Shown: positions 31,236 to 43,310, counted from the stretch's first letter. The stretch: 64,000 nucleotides of DNA from Tretioscincus oriximinensis (GCA_022410635.1 JAJVDF010000138.1:1047379-1111378), one strand, 5' to 3'. Notes: generated from the sequence alone by a model not told the origin. Program-made: numbers and translations.

Positions 31236-32520
31236 CAACACAAAGGAATGTAATAGGAAGATANCATGGAAAATTGAAAGTAGATGGGGCAGAATTACAA
31301 TTTTTTTTTCCTGGATTTAAAATAAACAGCAAAATTAAACCTGTCTTGGTGAGACACTTACCGGATTCTGGGAGGGATAGAGAAAGGAATGGTGAGAAAC
31401 AGGTGGAAGCAAACAGCCATCCTTGTGGGAATAAGGTACTCTCTCCATCTCTTTTATGAGAAAAATTTGCCCCCACCAATCCCAAAGATAGCTTATCCAC
31501 AGAGAATCTCTCCAATAAGTCATGCAGCATCGAAAAGGTTGCTGACATTTTCAGTTATGTGTCTTTTCATTAAAGGTAACTACCACTTTAAGCAAATTGT
31601 CAAGCTGGAATGTAGCAATAGCTGATCTAATTAGTGTAGGCTATAATTTAGGAGGGTTCGTTATGTCACAGACATTATGACTCCTGGGTATTACTAAAGG
31701 ACTCATTTGTACAACTCAAAACGAATTTCTCCTGAATGTTCACAATGTCATCCATGTACCTTAGATACAAATTTAAGGCAACTCAACATGTTTTAAGATG
31801 TCTTGGGTTTTCAGTGAGGATTAGCTTCCCAGACAGTCATAAACAAATCTTCAAAAAGCACAGATTTATGTTTTGGAAAAAAACATGAAAAGATACTCAC
31901 ATTATTCCTTTTTTCGCTGGATGTACAAGAAGAGGGATTTACAGTCACTTGTAACGTTTCTGAGAAAGACGTTCATATATATATATATATATACACAAAA
32001 AATGGGAAAGTTTCTGAAGAATTTTGACAACACAGTTATAATTGTGTTTAAGAATATAAGAAGAATTTGGCCAATCTTGAAGCAGCAGAAGAAGACAAAA
32101 TCTTCACCCGGATTTCATCCGTACAGGGTCAATAATTGACTTGCAAATCAATTCAGATTTTACAATCATTGTCCCAGATTTTCAGTTTTACTGGGGAAAA
32201 CAACAGTTGAAGCATGTAATTATTGCAGAAATGCCGTGACATGTGGGTAGTTTGGGTGAGAAATTGTGAGAGTATTTCTGTGGGAATTTCATTTTGGTTG
32301 TTGCTAACCAGGAAAGAACAACTAGCTGATGATATTTGATCACTAGAATACTTGGGAGTTGGGTAATATGTTGTATAATAATGGGTAATACATAATAGAT
32401 ATATGAAATTATTTTTTTCACATGCATATGTTGGATACATAAAGGGTAGTATGTGGGTTTTTTTTTTTTACTTCTGACAACAGCTGTAATCATTAGAGGT
32501 ACATTAATGATAGATAAAAT
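31236..32520. other. No gene seen; small AT dinucleotide run
   Basis: No exon or repeat termini recognised. (AT)n runs for about 18 bases at 31976-31993. AT-rich throughout. Confidence 0.35.
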
Positions 32521-32524
32521 TATC

Positions 32525-32740
32525 AAATCATCTGTGGGGATGGAATACTGAATTTACACTTGACACCAGCAAAGAAAATGGCCAACATGATAGTGAATTA
32601 TTTCACAAACATACTCACTTGACAGAATGACAACACTCAGAATATACAGAATAGGTATGAATAGGGCAAAGTAAAGTCAGTGAACTGATAAACTGGAGTA
32701 TTGGGAAATCCCAGAATAAACAAGAGTTGCACAGAGGTGG
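32525..32740 (+). repeat. Interspersed repeat family A, copy 4
   Basis: 'ggggatggaatactgaattt', 'acacttgacaccagcaaaga', 'aaatggccaacatg', 'ttgacagaatgacaacactc', 'agaatatacagaat', 'gtgaactgataaactgg' and 'aatcccagaataaacaagag' keep the family order. It ends against the (CT)n array. Confidence 0.65.
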
Positions 32741-32741
32741 G

Positions 32742-32869
<128 letters not shown>

Positions 32870-33484
32870 CTACCTATTGGATGGTGCACATGGCAGCTTC
32901 CAAATTTGGAAAATAATATGGAGTAAAGGCCCAACACAGAAATTGACATGTTCTGACATTGTGGACAAACACATGAACTGTCACTTAACCTCTTCATTTT
33001 CATTCTCCCAGAATTCTCTGATGTCCCTACCCTGGATACAAACCCCATAAACAAATAAACAGGGTGAAATTTAACATTCACAAGATCACACAGTGGAATG
33101 AATCAATGAGTGGATGTAGCTTTGGCAGCTGGGGTCATGATTGATGTCCTTGCTGTTTCACTGGCTCTTCCACTGCCATTGTAACATGTACAAAAGGAGC
33201 AATTAGGTAAGTATGTCTTGATTTCATGTTGTTTTTAATTAGTGCTCTGGCAGACGTCCCTAATATAAGTCATTAGAAGATGCTGAGATTTTAAGGTCAG
33301 GACTGGTAGACCTTTTGAGATTCTGCAACATATTCAGTTGTTCCTCAATTCCTAAAGTTAAGAACCACACAAGTTTTCTTTATTAATGAAAGTGTGTGAC
33401 CTTCCTTCATAATTTGCACAGGGAGAAAACATGAGCATATGCAGGTTTGACAGTACTTAGGCAGATTAAAATCATCTATTTTCC

Positions 33485-33640
33485 AGTTAAGGACAAAAGA
33501 ATATAAGAGGAACCGTATTAAATTCAAGCCACAGCCTGCCTAGTCTAGCATTCTGTCTTTCATAGCTGCCCACCAATTGCATCTGGACACTCCCAAGCAG
33601 CAGCACCAAGTAAAACCTTCACCTGCTTTCAAATTACTGG
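33485..33640 (-). mobile_element. CR1-type LINE 3' end, diverged
   Basis: 'gaatataagaggaaccgtat', 'caagccacagcctgcctagt', 'ctagcattctgtctttcat' and 'gcccaccaattgcatctgga' are a decayed version of the 24403 and 50100 sequences in the same orientation. Confidence 0.6.
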
Positions 33641-33754
33641 AAAAGATGTTGAGATAGTATTTCCCACCTAAAATGTGGGCTAGAGATTTGGACCTTTAAT
33701 AAGTGTGAAAAAATTTTTTCACCTCCAGGTACAACACCAGGTGAAAACTCTTCT

Positions 33755-33965
33755 CTAGAGTCTAGGCTGACCAGATGACCCCTTTTGGGTGTGTGTGTTG
33801 AAAACCCATTTTTGGGGTGCCTCCTGTTTTTTTCTGAGGAATTTTTTTTTTAAAAAAATCTTTTTTTGAAAAAAAATTCCTCAGAAAAAACTAGGAGGCA
33901 CCCCAAAACTGGGTTTTCAAAACACCCCCCCCCAAAAGGGGTCATCTGGTCAGCCTACTCTAGAC
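33755..33965. mobile_element. Palindromic hAT-like MITE, copy 2
   Basis: The element is 33763-33957 (195 bp), with TAGGCTGACCAG and CTGGTCAGCCTA termini and hairpin arms similar to the copy at 18061-18260. Inner arms 'ctgaggaattttttttt' and 'aaaaaaaattcctcag' meet at the centre. The flanks are CTCTAGAGTC at the left and CTCTAGACC at the right, consistent with an 8-bp duplication CTCTAGAC altered by two bases on the left. No coding capacity. Confidence 0.8.
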
Positions 33966-34486
33966 CAGGTGCCAGTTTCTAATGGGATAGTGTGTTATGT
34001 AGTCAAAAAAAATCTCACTTGTCTGATTCTCACTTCCAAGCAGAATTTTTGTTTCCATTTTTATGGTTATCAGTTGTTTTTCTACCTGCTTTTCTATGCA
34101 GAAATCTTATTGTGCTGCAGAGGGGGCATCGGGAAAATGAAGTCCACCTCTTCCGCCCAGCCTGAATGGAACTCTGCTATGCAGACTACAATTCCCAGCC
34201 CACACCACAACTAACCCAGGGAGGGATGTTTACTTTTTCACCAATCAGCACCCAGCCCATGGAAACAAGCTTTCTGGCTGGGACACCAGTTTATAGCTAT
34301 AAAAAATTCAAAGATCTATTCTGGATTTCATGTGGGAACCCTACATTTGGAGGAAACAGTCCATCAATTCAACCTGGCGACAGTTTCCTGGAAATATGCA
34401 TATTTTAAGATCTACAATGTCTTTCTAGATGCTTAGCATTACAAAAATCAAGNAATAGCTGTATGATCACAGATACATATAAGAAG

Positions 34487-34790
34487 ACTGCACAGACGGC
34501 TCAGTCGCTTAGGAAACCGTCTCCCATCTGGGAGATGGGGTTTCGAAGCCCTGTGTGGGAAGTGGGGAGGGGTGAGCACCTTCCACTAGCCTGTAGCTCT
34601 AGCCAACCCAGTTATTCCAAAGCAAGAATTGCAAGAACTTGCAACTGACTGCAAGTAGATACATGGGAACCACCAGTACCTGGTGGGGAAGATAGAATGT
34701 GAGCCTTCGGGCAAAATACCCTTGTAAGCCACTTTGAGTCCCTTTGAAAAGTGAGAAAAGTGGGGTATAAGAACCCAGTTCTTCTTCTTC
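34487..34790 (+). mobile_element. tRNA-derived SINE with (TTC)n tail
   Basis: The head has a B-box-like 'gggtttcgaagccctg' near 34538-34553 preceded by 'gcacagacggctcagtcgct'. The body repeats the 16988-17246 order: 'ccaacccagttattccaaag', 'acatgggaaccaccagtacc', 'tggggaagatagaatgtgag', 'ccactttgagtccctttg', 'ggggtataagaacccagttc', then TTC repeats. It is not a tRNA gene. Confidence 0.8.
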
Positions 34791-35169
34791 GATTTGTGTT
34801 TCTAGACCCAAGCCCCTTTCTGTGGTGCCATTTGCCTAAGCTTTTTCTGTTTTCAAGAAGTTTTGGGGCATTCCAGTTGGAATTGTTCCTACAGAAACAA
34901 ATTCTTTCTAGAGCAATCAAGCTGTCTTGGAATGAGGCCATTTGCTCTATGGTTGACTATTTCCTGATAGCTCAAGAGATGCCCTGTGCTGCTCCAAATC
35001 TCGTGAGATTTTCAGAAGGTGTTGGGAAGGTTTTAGGAATAGGAAAGTTCTTGACATCAGAAACCTAAGGGAACACATTTTGCTAGCACAATCTGGTGAG
35101 CTGCCAAAATGGCTTTCCCTGATGTAAAAGAGCAGGAAGCGTGCAACCTTCTGTGGCTTTCTGCATTTT

Positions 35170-35745
35170 ACAGGTTTGTGTTTCTTTTATAAACTGACCA
35201 GATATCCCAAAGGGAGGGGGGAAGAGCAGGCCTGGGCAGGGGCGTGNCTTCCTGGTTCCCTGTTTGGGAGGGGGCGTGGCTGGAGGAGCCGGCCAATGGG
35301 GCCTCGAGTAGCCGGCTGGCCAGCATATAAAAGGGAAGCTGACCAGGGCTAGGGGCCTTTCTGTCGGAGAGACTTGTGGTGTAGCGAGTGGACAGAGGGC
35401 TCTGCTTCTGACCCGCCTCAGAGGAAGGGGGTGGAAGTTTATGGTGGCCTGAAAGAGTCAAAGTGGAGGCTTGACTTGGGGCTGGAACAAATAAAGTGAC
35501 ACAGGGCCTGTCTCTTTAAGGATCTGGAAACTAATGTTGCTCTTGCTCGGTGTTTGAGCTTGAGTTAAGGCTTACTTTATAAAAGCCGAAGCTTTATTAT
35601 TCTAATCTTCTTTCTATTCCTTATTTGTAAATAATAAACTTATTTGTTTCAATTCAAACATCTCTTTCTTTCTTTTATTTCTGTAACAACAATAAATATA
35701 AGCACGCTACTGGTGGGGGCTGTGAATAAAGCCCCCACCTTGAGG
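35170..35745 (+). mobile_element. LTR-like promoter/poly(A) unit
   Basis: A GC-rich block with repeated 'ggggcgtg' motifs carries a CCAAT word at 35292-35296 and a TATA box (catataaaagg) at 35324-35333, the usual core promoter spacing. A poly(A) signal AATAAA lies about 300 bp downstream at 35633-35638 within a T-rich end. This order of promoter, short transcribed part and poly(A) signal is that of a retroelement LTR. A strong hairpin, ggtgggggct (35712-35721) with agcccccacc (35730-35739), follows. The exact TG...CA ends and a primer-binding site were not located, and no gag follows. A cellular promoter is an alternative. Confidence 0.42.
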
Positions 35746-35904
35746 TAAACACAGAGGCCTTGTGTAGGCCTGAGGATAGTACTGTTGCTGCAAGCAGTCG
35801 TGGGTGCTGGATTGGGCAACAGGTGGATCTTGTGGCACCCCTGACTGTGAGGGTCATCGAGGTAGGGGTCGCCCCACCTACATACCTAGCTTTTCTATTC
35901 CAGC

Positions 35905-36098
35905 AGACTCTGTGATCTCTCTGTTCCATCTCAGTCTGTAGAAGTGGTTGAAGTGCTTGACAAGTGCCTGGAGGCAGTGATAGGCTGGTACTCCTGGACT
36001 CTGCACTGACAGTGGAAAATCAGGTGGAGGTGGTGGCCAGGAGTGCCTACTTCCAGTTACATCTCGTTTGCCATTTATGGCCACTTCTGAACAGGGAT
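35905..36098 (+). pseudogene. L2-type LINE reverse transcriptase, upstream piece
   Basis: The + frame reads VLLDSALTVENQVEVVARSA and YFQLHLVCHLWPLLNRDD, the L2 RT segment that precedes the ETVIHALVTSR region. The expected middle part before 'actcctggactctgcac' is deleted. It runs straight into an antisense SINE at 36099; the continuation of the same ORF appears beyond that at about 36500. Confidence 0.75.
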
Positions 36099-36360
36099 GA
36101 TTTATTTATTTTATTTATTTGTACTTATATCCCACNCTATACCTTAAGAACTTAGGGCAGCCAACCNAAGGACGGTGCACATAGCTTTTGTTGCTTTCGC
36201 CACAACAGACACCCTGTGAAGTGGGTGGGGCCGAGAGAGTTCTAAAGAACTGGGACTTGCCCAAGGTCACCCATCTGACTTTCATGGAGGAGTGGGGAAT
36301 CGAACCAGGAGACTACCAGATAAGAGTCCAACACTCTAACCACTGCACCAAACTGCTTAG
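36099..36360 (-). mobile_element. tRNA-derived SINE with L2-like tail
   Basis: On the + strand: (TTTA)n, 'gtacttatatcccacnctat', 'aacttagggcagcc', 'gccacaacagacaccctgtg', 'aagtgggtggggccgagaga', 'gtcacccatctgactttca', and the reversed head 'ataagagtccaacactctaa', 'ccactgcaccaaactg'. The tail is the L2 3' end, so the SINE probably borrowed L2 machinery. Confidence 0.82.
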
Positions 36361-36494
36361 GAAAAAAGTTTTTTAAAAAAAGTTTATTATTAATGATTAG
36401 TCCATTGAACATATACATAAATACAAAATACAAAATAAAACCAATAAAACTCACTTGTCCATTAAAACAATTAAAAATAAATTAGAACACTTAA

Positions 36495-37035
<541 letters not shown>

Positions 37036-37689
37036 TTCTAGTAGATGCTTTTGGTCTGTATCTTGATCTTAGCAGCCATTTTACTGCCTAAGCCGGGCTA
37101 CTCCTCCATTCAATACAGATGGAGCGATCTAGCAGAGTGGGCCTCTAGTTTGCTCACTAGTTACTCTAGCTACTACAGTACAGTAGCAATGGGTCCTGAA
37201 ATGGGCTAAGTCCTGGACATAACCAGTATTATGATCAGTGAAGAAAGATTCATACATTGGTAGATATTTGTTGGTTATTTTGGCCCACGTAGGACCGTGT
37301 AGTCAAAATGACGCACCTACCCCAACCAACAATGCAATGGCGATAACCCACTGCAATGATGATCTGCTGTTGGAAAGGCCATTATGGCCCAGAACCCATT
37401 GTTACCCCCAAAGAGCCCTCAGAGACAGTACACAGATGTTGCTGTTTCTGGTCTTCACAGTTTCCAACCTGTGTCAGCTTTTGAGGTGCTTTGGATTAAA
37501 ATTTCATAAGCCCTCATCAGTTGAGCAGCACCTAAAACACTTGAAATGCATGTTCACTGAAGCCATTCTGATGTATCTAGTTGACAGCTTTGGGCTGAAT
37601 TTTCCACACTGAAAAAACTGCAGATAATTCTGTCCGTCCATCCCTCCCTCTCTTTCTCTATCTCTATCCCTATTTCTGTCTAGCTTTAT
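37036..37689. other. No gene recognised; one 124-codon frame
   Basis: A + strand frame at 37238-37612 is open for 124 codons but shows no domain, signal or repeat similarity that I recognise. By length it is within chance expectation for this window. Confidence 0.3.
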
Positions 37690-38095
37690 GCTTATATTTC
37701 ATGTTGTATCCAAAAGTCTCAGAGTGGTTAACAATAAAACAATAATACAGTGCATGAAATCAATGAGTACAACGATGACTGACACACCTCAAAGGGAAGA
37801 CTATTCCATAATCTGGGGCCACCACAGAGAAGGCCCTGCTTTGGGTTCCCATTCCTTTTGCTGCTGAAAGTGCTGATACAACCAGGAGGACTTCTCATGC
37901 AGATCTTAAAGCACAGGCAGGTTGGTATGGAAAAAGCCATCCCTTTAAATATTTGGGGCCCAAGTTATTTAGTACCTTAGAGTTAATACCCTGAATAGGA
38001 CTCACTAGTAAATTGGCAGCTGGTGCAGCCCTTTCAAGACTGGCGTGATGTCCGTCCGTCCAGTTGATCTACTCAGCAGCTGTGTNCGCAGACAC
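37690..38095 (-). pseudogene. L2-type LINE 3' end with RT C-terminus
   Basis: The - frame contains GLLCGGPRLWNSLPFEVCQS, matching the C-terminal L2 motif (GPxLWNSLPxxVR). The tail region at 37690-37735 (ttatatttcatgttgtatcc, aaaagtctcagagtggttaa) is the reversed 3' end. Only the last 70 or so residues are open. Confidence 0.85.
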
Positions 38096-38579
38096 AAGTT
38101 GCAACTTGAATATGATGTATGAGTACGGCAGATGAATAATATAGCAGAGAGTTGAAGGTACCTGAGGTACCACAAAAAAGATTGTTATCTACTGCAGGAA
38201 TGCTCTGCCCCCTACAGAGCAACTAAGGCATTGCCACTTAGCATCTGTAGACCAACACTAGTTTTAACTCCTTTGGGATTGGAGAACTGAAGCAACCTGA
38301 GCTACTCTGAACCTGCTACACCCTATCTCACCGGAGAAAGAAGGGGAAACTTGTACGCGTTGCAAAAGGAAAACCCACAAATCCAGCAAGGAGTTTTCCT
38401 AGGCAACAGTCCAAGTATTCACAATCTTAAACATGTGTCCACAATTATATATTACTAAGGCCAACCTCAGATTTTCTTTTTTNAAAAAAAAAATCTCTTT
38501 TGTATCTAGGATTCCGTAGCCTGTTTTTTTTTTTTTAAACCCTTCCTCAGTATGCATGAAATATAAACCAATCAATTGT

Positions 38580-38960
38580 CCACGGGATGTGGTGGATTTG
38601 CACAAGTCCATTAAACTGATTAATAATTGGTTTGCTGACAGGTTAAGTGTCTCATTGCTGTTAAAACTAAGTATATTTTTAACATATCTGACTTCCTCCT
38701 ATTATCTGTCATCTCCTCTGGAAAGATGGTCAAGTTAAAAAGGCTGATAATTGGAACCATGTCAAAGCTCCGGATCATTAACATACTTAAGATATTGCAT
38801 TAGGCTTGTATCTTCTACTAAGAGCAGTTTTGCGTTGACCAAATCAGTCTGAATGCTGGCACCTGTGCCAGAAGAGAAGAAAAAGAAAGTTATTTTCCCT
38901 ATTACTTTCTCTGAGGAAATAACTTTGCAATATTCAAACCTTCCTTTCCCCACTTAGACT
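38580..38960. other. Candidate conserved non-coding segment
   Basis: Non-repetitive AT-biased DNA with homeodomain and TGACAG-type words (actgattaataattggtttg, ctgacaggttaag, ctgataattggaacc) and 'tttgcgttgaccaaatcag'. No coding frame. Conservation is only inferred. Confidence 0.25.
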
Positions 38961-39132
38961 TAAGAACATCAACGCAATCAATCAAAGACGACCAGTCTTC
39001 CAGTTGTCTAGTAAGAAGTTGACTGACTTTGCTCAAAGTTATATTGTCCTTGATGGAGATGTCCCATAGAAACTTGCCCAGCTGCTGAGATTCAGCATTC
39101 AGGATTTCCCTCTAAACCCAAAGATCACACAA

Positions 39133-39436
39133 TAAGAAGAGGTAGAGGAAGAAGAAGGTCGAGGAAGAGGAAAAGGAAGAGGGAGAGAATGAGGAAGAGG
39201 AGAATAGTTGGCTTTTATACCCTGCTTTTCTTAACCCAAAGTGAAGGGACTTACATAACCTTCTGTTCTTCTCTTCACAACAGATACCTTGTGAAGTAGG
39301 TAGGGCTGAGAGAGCTCTAAAGGACTGTGACTAGCCTAAGACCACCCAGATGGCTTCATGGAGGAGAGCAGAATCATATCAAGAGACTTCCAGATATGAA
39401 TTTGACACCCTAACCTTTAAACCAGCCTGGTTCTCA
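39133..39436 (-). mobile_element. tRNA-derived SINE, (TTC)n-tail type
   Basis: The + strand shows the purine tail (gaagaggtagaggaagaaga), 'ttttataccctgcttttctt', 'aacccaaagtgaagggactt', 'gttcttctcttcacaacaga', 'taccttgtgaagtaggtagg', 'gctgagagagctctaaagga' and the reversed head to 'accagcctggttctc'. It matches 8673-8924 in the same orientation. Confidence 0.85.
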
Positions 39437-39916
39437 GCATTCTGTGGCACCTTCCTAAATAGTCTTTGCATCCATCANCATATGGGACAATTATTCTCAT
39501 ATGTTGGTTAATCTGAATCAGAGTTGTTGGTGAAGAAAGAAATGATCTACTGTATACCTACCTGTGACCAGGATAAGAGAATCAAGCTGTTCTGGATGTA
39601 ATGGTCTAAAATTGGAGCAGATAAGAGCAGATTGGATCTGAATTTGTACTCCATTAATTGAAGTTTGAGTTTCAATCTTCAGCAGGAAAAGTCAAATATT
39701 TCCATATGGGGAAGTCAAAGGACACTTTGTCTAATCACACATCTCTCCATTTCCTTGGCAAAATGCTACCTGTCTCAGAATTCCAGTTGAAGAGGTGGGC
39801 AGAGATGGGCAAATCTTCAAATTTTGGTTTCTCCCAAGGTTTTCCAAAAGTCCTTGTTGTTTAATTTGTCTGTTGTAGGATTGCCATGATAGGAGAACTA
39901 CAACTTCAATGGATTT

Positions 39917-40560
39917 ATGAAAGAGGACCTTTTAGCATATGCAGCTTATGGTGCCTGCCCCTATGACATCTCAAAAGCCCAATCTTATCTTACGGTTGAT
40001 ACTGCCGAGATTCCCATTCACCTTCTCATCATCACCAGACTTGATTATTATAGTCTCCTTCTTATTGGGCTCCCAGTCAGCCGCCTAAGACATCTGGTAT
40101 TGGTCCAGCACTCCACAGCAAGAGTCATCTATCAGTTCAACCATATTACACTTCTTCTAATGTCTCTCCATTGGCTTTCTATCCTTTACCAAATTCAATT
40201 CAAGCTCTTGGTCATGACTTTGAAAGCCCTTCACAACCTTGCTCCTCCCTATCATTCTTCTCTTCTTTGTCTATATTAGCCTTCATGAACAATTTGCTCT
40301 GCCCATACTATGCGCCTTGCCCAACCAAGGCAAGACATTGTCCCGTCTTCATTCCATTCACTCACAGTACCTCACCTCTGAAATATTCACCCTACCCATC
40401 TCCACTGTTTCTCTTCACTTACCAATTTCAAATCTCAGTGAAAGACGTTCCTATTCTCCAGGGCTTTGATATCACTGATTGACTTTAGTTTTTATTTATT
40501 TACTTAAAATTATATTCTGCCATATACCCAAATGTCTCAAGGTGTCTTTCAATAAAAAAT
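39917..40560 (+). pseudogene. L2-type LINE reverse transcriptase C-terminal part
   Basis: The frame reads LDYYSLLLIGLPVSRLRHLV, then HITLLLMSLHWLSILYQIQF and KLLVMTLKALHNLAPPYHSS. This is the characteristic 'LDYCNSLL.GLP...HITPxLxSLHWLPVxxRIxFKxLxLTxKALHxLAPxYL' end of L2 ORF2. It then shifts frame, and an L2-like 3' region (attatattctgccatatacc, caaatgtctcaagg) follows to 40560. Catalytic residues upstream are absent. Best-preserved LINE protein remnant in the window. Confidence 0.9.
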
Positions 40561-40774
40561 GATAAAAGCAGATTAAAATAGAGCAATTTAAAAGTACAAT
40601 AGTCTAAAAAATTCAACACTGCCTTCATGGGGCAGGTGATATTTGGCTCAGCCAAAGGTATAATGTTTGTCTTATTAGAGTTTTTTTAAATCATTTTACT
40701 GATTGCATTTTTATATGAACACTGTACAGCATCATATACATTGATGGCTCTTAATAAATAAATGAATGAATACA

Positions 40775-40850
40775 TATCAACAACAATAATATCAACAACA
40801 ATAATTATAATGATGATGATAACGATGACATTAATGATAATAATATGTAC
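40775..40850 (+). repeat. (CAA/AAT/GAT)n simple repeat
   Basis: 'caacaacaataatatcaaca', 'acaataattataatgatgat' and 'gataacgatgacattaatga' form a degenerate trinucleotide array. Confidence 0.85.
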
Positions 40851-40869
40851 TTATTCATAAGTAGTTGAA

Positions 40870-41060
40870 TTAGTTCATTGCATTATGATAATGCAACAGG
40901 CTCTAGCTCTTCCTCCCTCTTACTGTAATCCATGCCTCCACTTCCTCCCTCCCTCCCTTACCCCATCCCATCCCCCTTTCTCTTGCTGCTTCTTTCTTTT
41001 GTTCCTTCTTTCCATTTTCCTTTTCTTCTTTTTTTTCTGCCTCCTTCCTTCCCTCCTTTG
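40870..41060 (+). repeat. Family D: hairpin plus polypyrimidine repeat, copy 2
   Basis: 'tgcattatgataatgca' is a short palindrome at about 40882-40898, followed by 'acaggctctagctcttcctc', 'ccatgcctccacttcctccc' and about 120 bases of pyrimidine. Same order as the - strand copy at 23090-23440. Confidence 0.6.
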
Positions 41061-41695
41061 GCTGCAGATGAATTGGACCTTTTAAAACGGAATGGAAAAT
41101 GGAATTGCGAGTTCCAAACTGAAAACGAAGTGAGGGCGAAACATTCAGCCAAACCTACCACAGCATCCACTCCAGGTTTCAGTCCCCTTTTTAGATTTGA
41201 GCACAGTAGCGAGTTCACAATTTGAGTTTAAAACTAAGGGTTTGCACTGGAGTAGGAAGCGAGGGTGGCAGCCAGGATGGGGGGGGGAGCATCCTTTGGC
41301 AACTTTCATCTCTTATCCCTCCTCCTCCCACCATCTCTGCCNTCTGTCCTTCCCTCACTCCACCCTTCCTTCACTCCCAGTGACTGATCACTGTCGAGCA
41401 ACTGAGGGGCGATGGACAGANAGCGGCAAGCCGTCACCCACGCCCCTTCNCTCTCTTTCCCCCAAGCTNCAGAGCTATGCTAGGGAAAGAGTTCCACCTG
41501 GCTTGAAGAACCTATTTTTCCAGAGGAAGGAGGGAAGTAGCTGAGCAAGGAGGGAATTCCAAACAAAAGTGCCANTCGCTCGCTTGCTTTTGTTGCCTGA
41601 TCTGCGTTGTCAAAGTTCAAGTGGCGCAAATTACAAAAAGCAGANGCAACGATGCAGTTTCACCACAAACTGCGGAGCAGAAACATGTGCTGTGC
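41061..41695. other. No gene seen; mildly GC-rich stretch
   Basis: Scattered CpGs (caacgatgcag, ggcaagccgtcacccacgcc) and six N bases. The frames read through both strands give no recognisable domain. Confidence 0.3.
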
Positions 41696-41935
41696 GTTTA
41701 GAGCAGTCCTTCCCAACCTTTTTTTTTTACCATGCCCCACCTAAGCATCTCTAAAATCCCGATCCTTTCCCCATGATATATAATTCTTACTATTCAAAAA
41801 GTGAACTCCTACTCACATGGAGGAAGCCTAAAAGGCCATTAACTTGGTCTTGCAAATTCTCAAATTGCCCCCCCTCAAAAATCAAATTGCCCACTGTGGG
41901 GTGTGTGCCCCACGTTGGGAACCAAGGGTTAAGAG
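41696..41935. mobile_element. hAT-like MITE, complete short copy
   Basis: The element is 41704-41927 (224 bp). Its left end cagtccttcccaac corresponds to the reverse of the right end (ccttggttcccaac). Flanking 8-bp sequences gtttagag (41696-41703) and gttaagag (41928-41935) match at 7/8. The interior starts with a T-run and 'accatgccccacctaagcat', also present at 53478-53498. It is a different family from 9828-10706 though the terminus is similar (CAGTgGTTCcCAACC type). Confidence 0.75.
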
Positions 41936-42894
41936 TGACGCTGCAGCATTCCCAACCCTGGTTTTATGGTAACACAATCCAAAGGGTGGACTTTGGATTC
42001 GGAGTTGTGTACGTGTTAACAGGCAATGCGTCTNAGCCTCTGTGTATTTCTTCTTTCTTGCCTGACCTCCTCCTTTTCTGTCTGGAGACTGACAAAGTTC
42101 CGAGCCCTGTCATTGTCGTTAAACCTCAGAATGTTGGTTTCTTTGATACCCAATTTATTATATGTACACATTACTTCCCCCTCAATCCCTGTTTGTTTAT
42201 AGGTTTCCCCCAAGCATCTGTTTGCCAATTATGTAAAACTGAAGAATGACAGACAACCTTTCCATGTTATCCAGTGGGTCTCTTTTTTTTCCTTTATTTT
42301 TTTACTGCAGGCAAGTGGGAGAAAAATCATAAACTTTCTCCCAAATAAAGAAAAATATGGGAAATAAGGACTGAAGGAAAATCTATTTTTAAAGTTCCCA
42401 TTTTTCACATGTAAAACAAGACTGATGATGTAATTCTGTAATAAATGGCAAGGACACCTGCAAAAAAAATTGGGGTAGCCTAGTTTGCAGATCAAATTGT
42501 CACAAAATACACCAGCAGGAAATCACTTGCAAGTTCAAGGAGCTTANGGAAGACATGATGGATCTTCTGCTCCAAAAACCAAACCAAAGGGGTTGAGAAT
42601 TTTTTTGGATGGCGTGGGGGAGGAAACCCTTCTTTATGGACGTTCCTTGCTGTTATTGGCTCTGAAGCTGCGTGTTCATTTGCAGCTAACTGAATGTTCA
42701 CTTTCTCCTGCTGCTTCTGCCTGGATTACTTTCCATGAAGTTGACATCAAGATGACATCAACCATTGAGGAGAACCCTGAAAGACAGATTGCAGCAATGA
42801 CACCATAAACAGCTGCAGCAGGATTCGCTGGAGACGTCGCTCCCCCCAACAAGTGCTTGTAGGAAATATTAAAGATTCTTATGGTTTTAAAAAC
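41936..42894. other. No gene seen
   Basis: A 158-codon frame (41773-42249) starts inside the MITE and cannot be one protein. No motif is recognised elsewhere in the block. Confidence 0.35.
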
Positions 42895-43310
42895 TAGCCC
42901 TTTTGATCCTGATAATAGATAATTTCTGCATTTCCAGGACTGTAATGCCTTGCCATGCAGTATCTGACTGCGTTCTCAAAAGGGGAAAAAAATGGGAGCG
43001 AAAGCTGTGTGGCTTTGCACTGAGTGCATGCAGTTCCCCTATAATCCAGAGGGGGAGAGCTTTCGTGATGCATTGTTCTCAAAGGCAGTTGTCACCAGAA
43101 TGTACGTGGGTACAGTTATTCCCAATTCATGTTAACTNTGCCCTGGCTATGGTTTGCCTGTAGTGGGAGTGCTTGTGGGTGAATGCTGCCACTGTGTCTC
43201 CTCTATACAGAATGACCAGTGGGCATTGGTGGGAGGTCCTGGGGTGCACTTCCTCTGTGCCACCACTTTTGTTCTAACCTCTAAAAAGTAACTGCATTTT
43301 TGTAACTTTT
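42895..43310 (-). repeat. Interspersed repeat family E, reverse copy
   Basis: Read on the - strand it is colinear with 60840-61130: 'gaggttagaacaaaa', 'gtgg(c)a...agtgcac', 'caaaccatagccagggcana', 'tgaattgggaataactg', 'ctctggattataggggaact', 'gcatgcactcagtgcaaagc' and 'agctttcgctccc'. Two copies in opposite orientation define the family; its class is unknown. Confidence 0.65.

Noticed and set aside
34487..34560. tRNA gene
   Set aside because: The B-box-like gtttcgaagcc belongs to a SINE head; the acceptor stem cannot form.
37238..37612. 124-codon + strand ORF as a gene
   Set aside because: No recognisable domain, no splice context and no supporting composition; such lengths are expected by chance here.
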